This document shows positions 63,601-64,000 of a DNA stretch of 64,000 nucleotides, piece after piece; positions within the stretch are counted from its first letter, which is position 1, and every line of letters starts with the position of its first letter. A model generated the notes under the pieces. The model worked only from the letters and a program-made list of their open reading frames with translations, was not told the origin of the DNA and ran no database searches. The position numbers and the translations under genes were made by a program. The DNA comes from Chitinimonas_A lacunae (lineage in GTDB: Bacteria; Pseudomonadota; Gammaproteobacteria; Burkholderiales; Chitinimonadaceae): positions 1,178,001 through 1,242,000 of the forward strand of contig NZ_JBHSBU010000001.1 in NCBI RefSeq assembly GCF_042650885.1. The letters are read 5' to 3'.

Positions 63601-64000
63601 TTCGACCCTGTCCTCGCTATCCTGCGAGAAAGCAGTATCTGCGGTACAAATTAACCAATTATTATATGCAATGCTCTCTGCCTTGAGGCCATTTGGCATA
63701 TTTCTGTAATCAAGGCTGAAACCTCCGGCCAGGTTGTTCAACTGCCGGGTTCGTACCGCATTGCCGAACACATCGTAGTCAATCTTGCTGACCCGGTAGT
63801 CGCTGCGCTTATAGCCTTCGGACATGGAGCCATTGGTAGCCTGTGCCGCTCCGATCTTGCGGCCCGTCTCGTCGTAGAACTCGAACGACTGGTTGCCACG
63901 ACCATCCGTACTGGACACGCGGTTGCCAGCCTGGTCGTAGCCATGACGCTGGCTGCTCTCGCGATTGAGTACCTGACCGTTGACATCCAGAGTGGCGACC
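57634..64000 (-). CDS. Rhs-A: large YD-repeat polymorphic toxin with JAMM/MPN-like tip (5' end outside window)
   Basis: More than 2100 residues are visible and the frame is open at the window edge. From the N side there are about 20 YD repeats (YDEFG, YDALDRVK), a first proline/threonine linker near 61950, more YD repeats, and a second linker near 60800. A LysM-like part follows (SYTTQQGDTLRRIALMNWGD), then a Gly/Ala-rich hydrophobic region (59760-59070), a second LysM-like part (RTVQRGDTLTSLADGD) and a unique linker. The tip contains GWRWSSHVHPGFDSSVL and RSSIGD, an HxHP with a later SxxD as in JAMM metal sites. There is no PAAR head in view and no DPxGL core end, so delivery is not the type VI route seen upstream. 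Confidence 0.88.
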   Translation of the reverse strand, partial: VATLDVNGQVLNRESSQRHGYDQAGNRVSSTDGRGNQSFEFYDETGRKIGAAQATNGSMSEGYKRSDYRVSKIDYDVFGNAVRTRQLNNLAGGFSLDYRNMPNGLKAESIAYNNWLICTADTAFSQDSEDRVEIRSFDAAGRTLSARVYQGRYSRQQLSHSEWRYDAFGRTLLEWQSNEVETFADNQSLETRKIRNNAVKRFTYDRIGRQVTTRERVGGKDSTGHTETQVEYNAFGEITRRFIRPVAIQGTTMSAELTGQYAYDNAGRLIYRNEGGVATRYAYDIEGRETARVVSPTGKVTEQASLLNLLFDADSAGRVPAAANADYRRYFTVYDRLGRAVKQFNPSFKDRTTQETLQVVSSVVYDRWGNRLSATDANGATYQWRYDSHNRVVEETLPETVVVGQDGKVSRQAIKRRYGYNQYGDLQAKRDGKQQVRHYEYDDFGRQTGEYVVNELGGRSYLSETQYDSYGRVRQQRHFSGTGVFAESPFAYTYDALDRVKTIQRIGAEVRELVEGALIGKQRLEETGYVYDQLGRKIRETRQIYSYESARDYARAPDDKQQLQLTEYDSLGRVTATESAERDGGIFKRGFRREQTYDMRGNKTSATTSWVQEGARISDASLRWIYNAATGQLSHHTDLGGGTYDYQYNSAGELERQNYSRLFLNFEADPDRQIKLPPVPTPTPTPDPGSDKKSLNDTGLPGMVPLAEGGFIERRADGSWVDDRGDSWTLDADGMLTGRTGQRVSPLGEKVPPSPTPTAIVSTRYQNRQAKHERSFVYDEAGHLIQQTDFDKSYTSGTEAGKVDAHRFLDEGTVLQTKRYDRLGNVLEETVERSWSSGVEGRRAVGTTEYWRQRNEYDELGRLRAVQTDDDQSTSTALWLQYGYDENGNRRAVLGARRSEGWWQGYINWYDYDALDRMTLSRGVLENGSIQLRPTQTVWSMTSPLVDWNSLAGNRSTLSFNNAWQMTLALPKDDQPMLSGGTRISYLGTGQLRDSVQTVQRDGKTQTQKFYYDSFGRVIAATQQENSTSPEMLVSMRTYDWLGRVAKEGNWDPRSPSPTPTPTPTPVPTPTPTPTPRPEPKSTPSLEAAPSVNGHGQFVQERRNEYDGNGRLLTQYTFTDRLHANAQAASQTSYQYDGEKLLQMQFKTLDKDSWSETYTYQYQAFGSWKETSQIREVTGRDSRRAKSYSVLDDYGQVRAIWQATQAHGIGGNDTFAPGYVPSQVRRFFTDSDGRVLWRFDESNLGDSSPGRFEESVWLADKPSHDSKDYEILRRSGPGNKGIAYAYAGSNVVGSAGKDIHSSDFDFNYLDLSPNSLPQASEQSYTTQQGDTLRRIALMNWGDAGLWYLIADANNAVDSSENRAGPESLLKAGQTLKLPMVISAANRADTFRPYNPTKILGSTTPELPAPPPPPGPEGCGAVGQIVMIVVMIVATVFTAGAAAVGFSAGFQAIMTAGAQAMIGSMTAGSILGVSGLGGAMMASTVGAAVGSVASQAVGMAMGAQDKFSWKAVGTAALSAGVGAAIGGSGLGEAIRGSQFVSSFSSYSHIAGAALTAMASSAISQSVMSAAGLGSFSWRNVAAAGVAASVAPSLSVEGDTFGARLLNNLTSGTISRVAQIAMHGRGKLDMVSIATNAFGDALGNGIVRAMQTVSVESTNRFHSPELMKPLAARAPVEFEPSDHQFEVPSHSYSALDGEAGDGRGQGRVWYSRTVQRGDTLTSLADGDPELAGAIGYQNGLTSSRIRAGMTLTYSEDYDQEKAQSWIRAAYREDNDRALRASLNARLSDRLFSTEGLQQQGLDLLNAGVGWARKGLGSLAQDFAQMKYDGPVRELGEAPGYLTSMGRVLSSELPLSEKLSLLGSTTGYHYRGSPGAQGTVQIAGGVLEAGSAAALFLTGGGSPGGVVVGLHSLDTISAGINRIQGGDGRTLTYKTVESLTGSSGVATAVDMAIPVLAMRPGGRSTVPSSPLTIASNPATGNPAAISRGMGTLNTRQAAVLEQLPDYGSQLITSKNFGQRDLAALTASTGDEFAMFSTGGRRLLIRGDATSVPITPEMATDLASQGWRWSSHVHPGFDSSVLRSSIGDRAVLDAMGANQSAIFNSLGQRRLFTPAGDSLNGWTPW

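Overview
The window looks like a chromosomal segment of a Gram-negative betaproteobacterium, probably Neisseriales or a close relative. This rests on the high GC of the housekeeping genes, a PhaM-like granule protein, the tsaB-rimI-uracil-DNA-glycosylase order and type VI secretion tip genes. No tRNA, rRNA or CRISPR array was seen.

Layout. (1) 1-8 kb: a ScsB/DsbD-like periplasmic reductase with a thioredoxin-fold partner, two unknown membrane proteins, a pirin and a secreted matrixin-type metalloprotease. (2) 7.8-19.4 kb, minus strand: a type VI effector operon read as vgrG, PAAR-Rhs with an NlpC/P60 toxin tip, periplasmic immunity, PAAR-Rhs with an unrecognised tip, periplasmic protein. (3) 19.9-28.8 kb, minus strand: a DUF4336 protein and an ABC-2 exporter (HlyD adaptor, ATPase, permease) whose ATPase and permease genes are separated by sbcD-sbcC. 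(4) 28.9-33.9 kb: tsaB, rimI, family 4 UDG, a small exported protein, a cupin, phaM and a Bcr/CflA-type MFS pump.

(5) 34.0-64.0 kb is an accessory island of YD-repeat (Rhs-like) polymorphic toxin genes on the minus strand, riddled with insertion sequences. Rhs-A (57634 to the window edge) is the only backbone copy not visibly truncated inside the window. Rhs-B, Rhs-C and Rhs-D are 5'-truncated or broken copies of the same backbone with different toxin tips. Between them lie six orphan toxin-tip/immunity pairs (CT1-CT6) without a backbone of their own. I read this as one large gene plus a store of silent tip cassettes. Eight tip or tip-fragment starts carry the same short DNA motif (GTTCCAAAC or a close variant on the minus strand, reading V/A-P-N/S) at the tip boundary. 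Two IS30 copies and one IS3 copy sit in this DNA with recognisable target duplications. Removing the IS3 copy from Rhs-B restores one continuous toxin frame.

The two Rhs systems differ. The 8-17 kb pair has PAAR heads, DPxGL core ends and exported immunity proteins, as expected for type VI delivery of wall- or periplasm-acting toxins. The island backbone has LysM-like segments, proline/threonine linkers and a long Gly/Ala-rich hydrophobic stretch. Most of its immunity proteins have no visible signal peptide, which suggests cytoplasmic targets, with one membrane-type exception.
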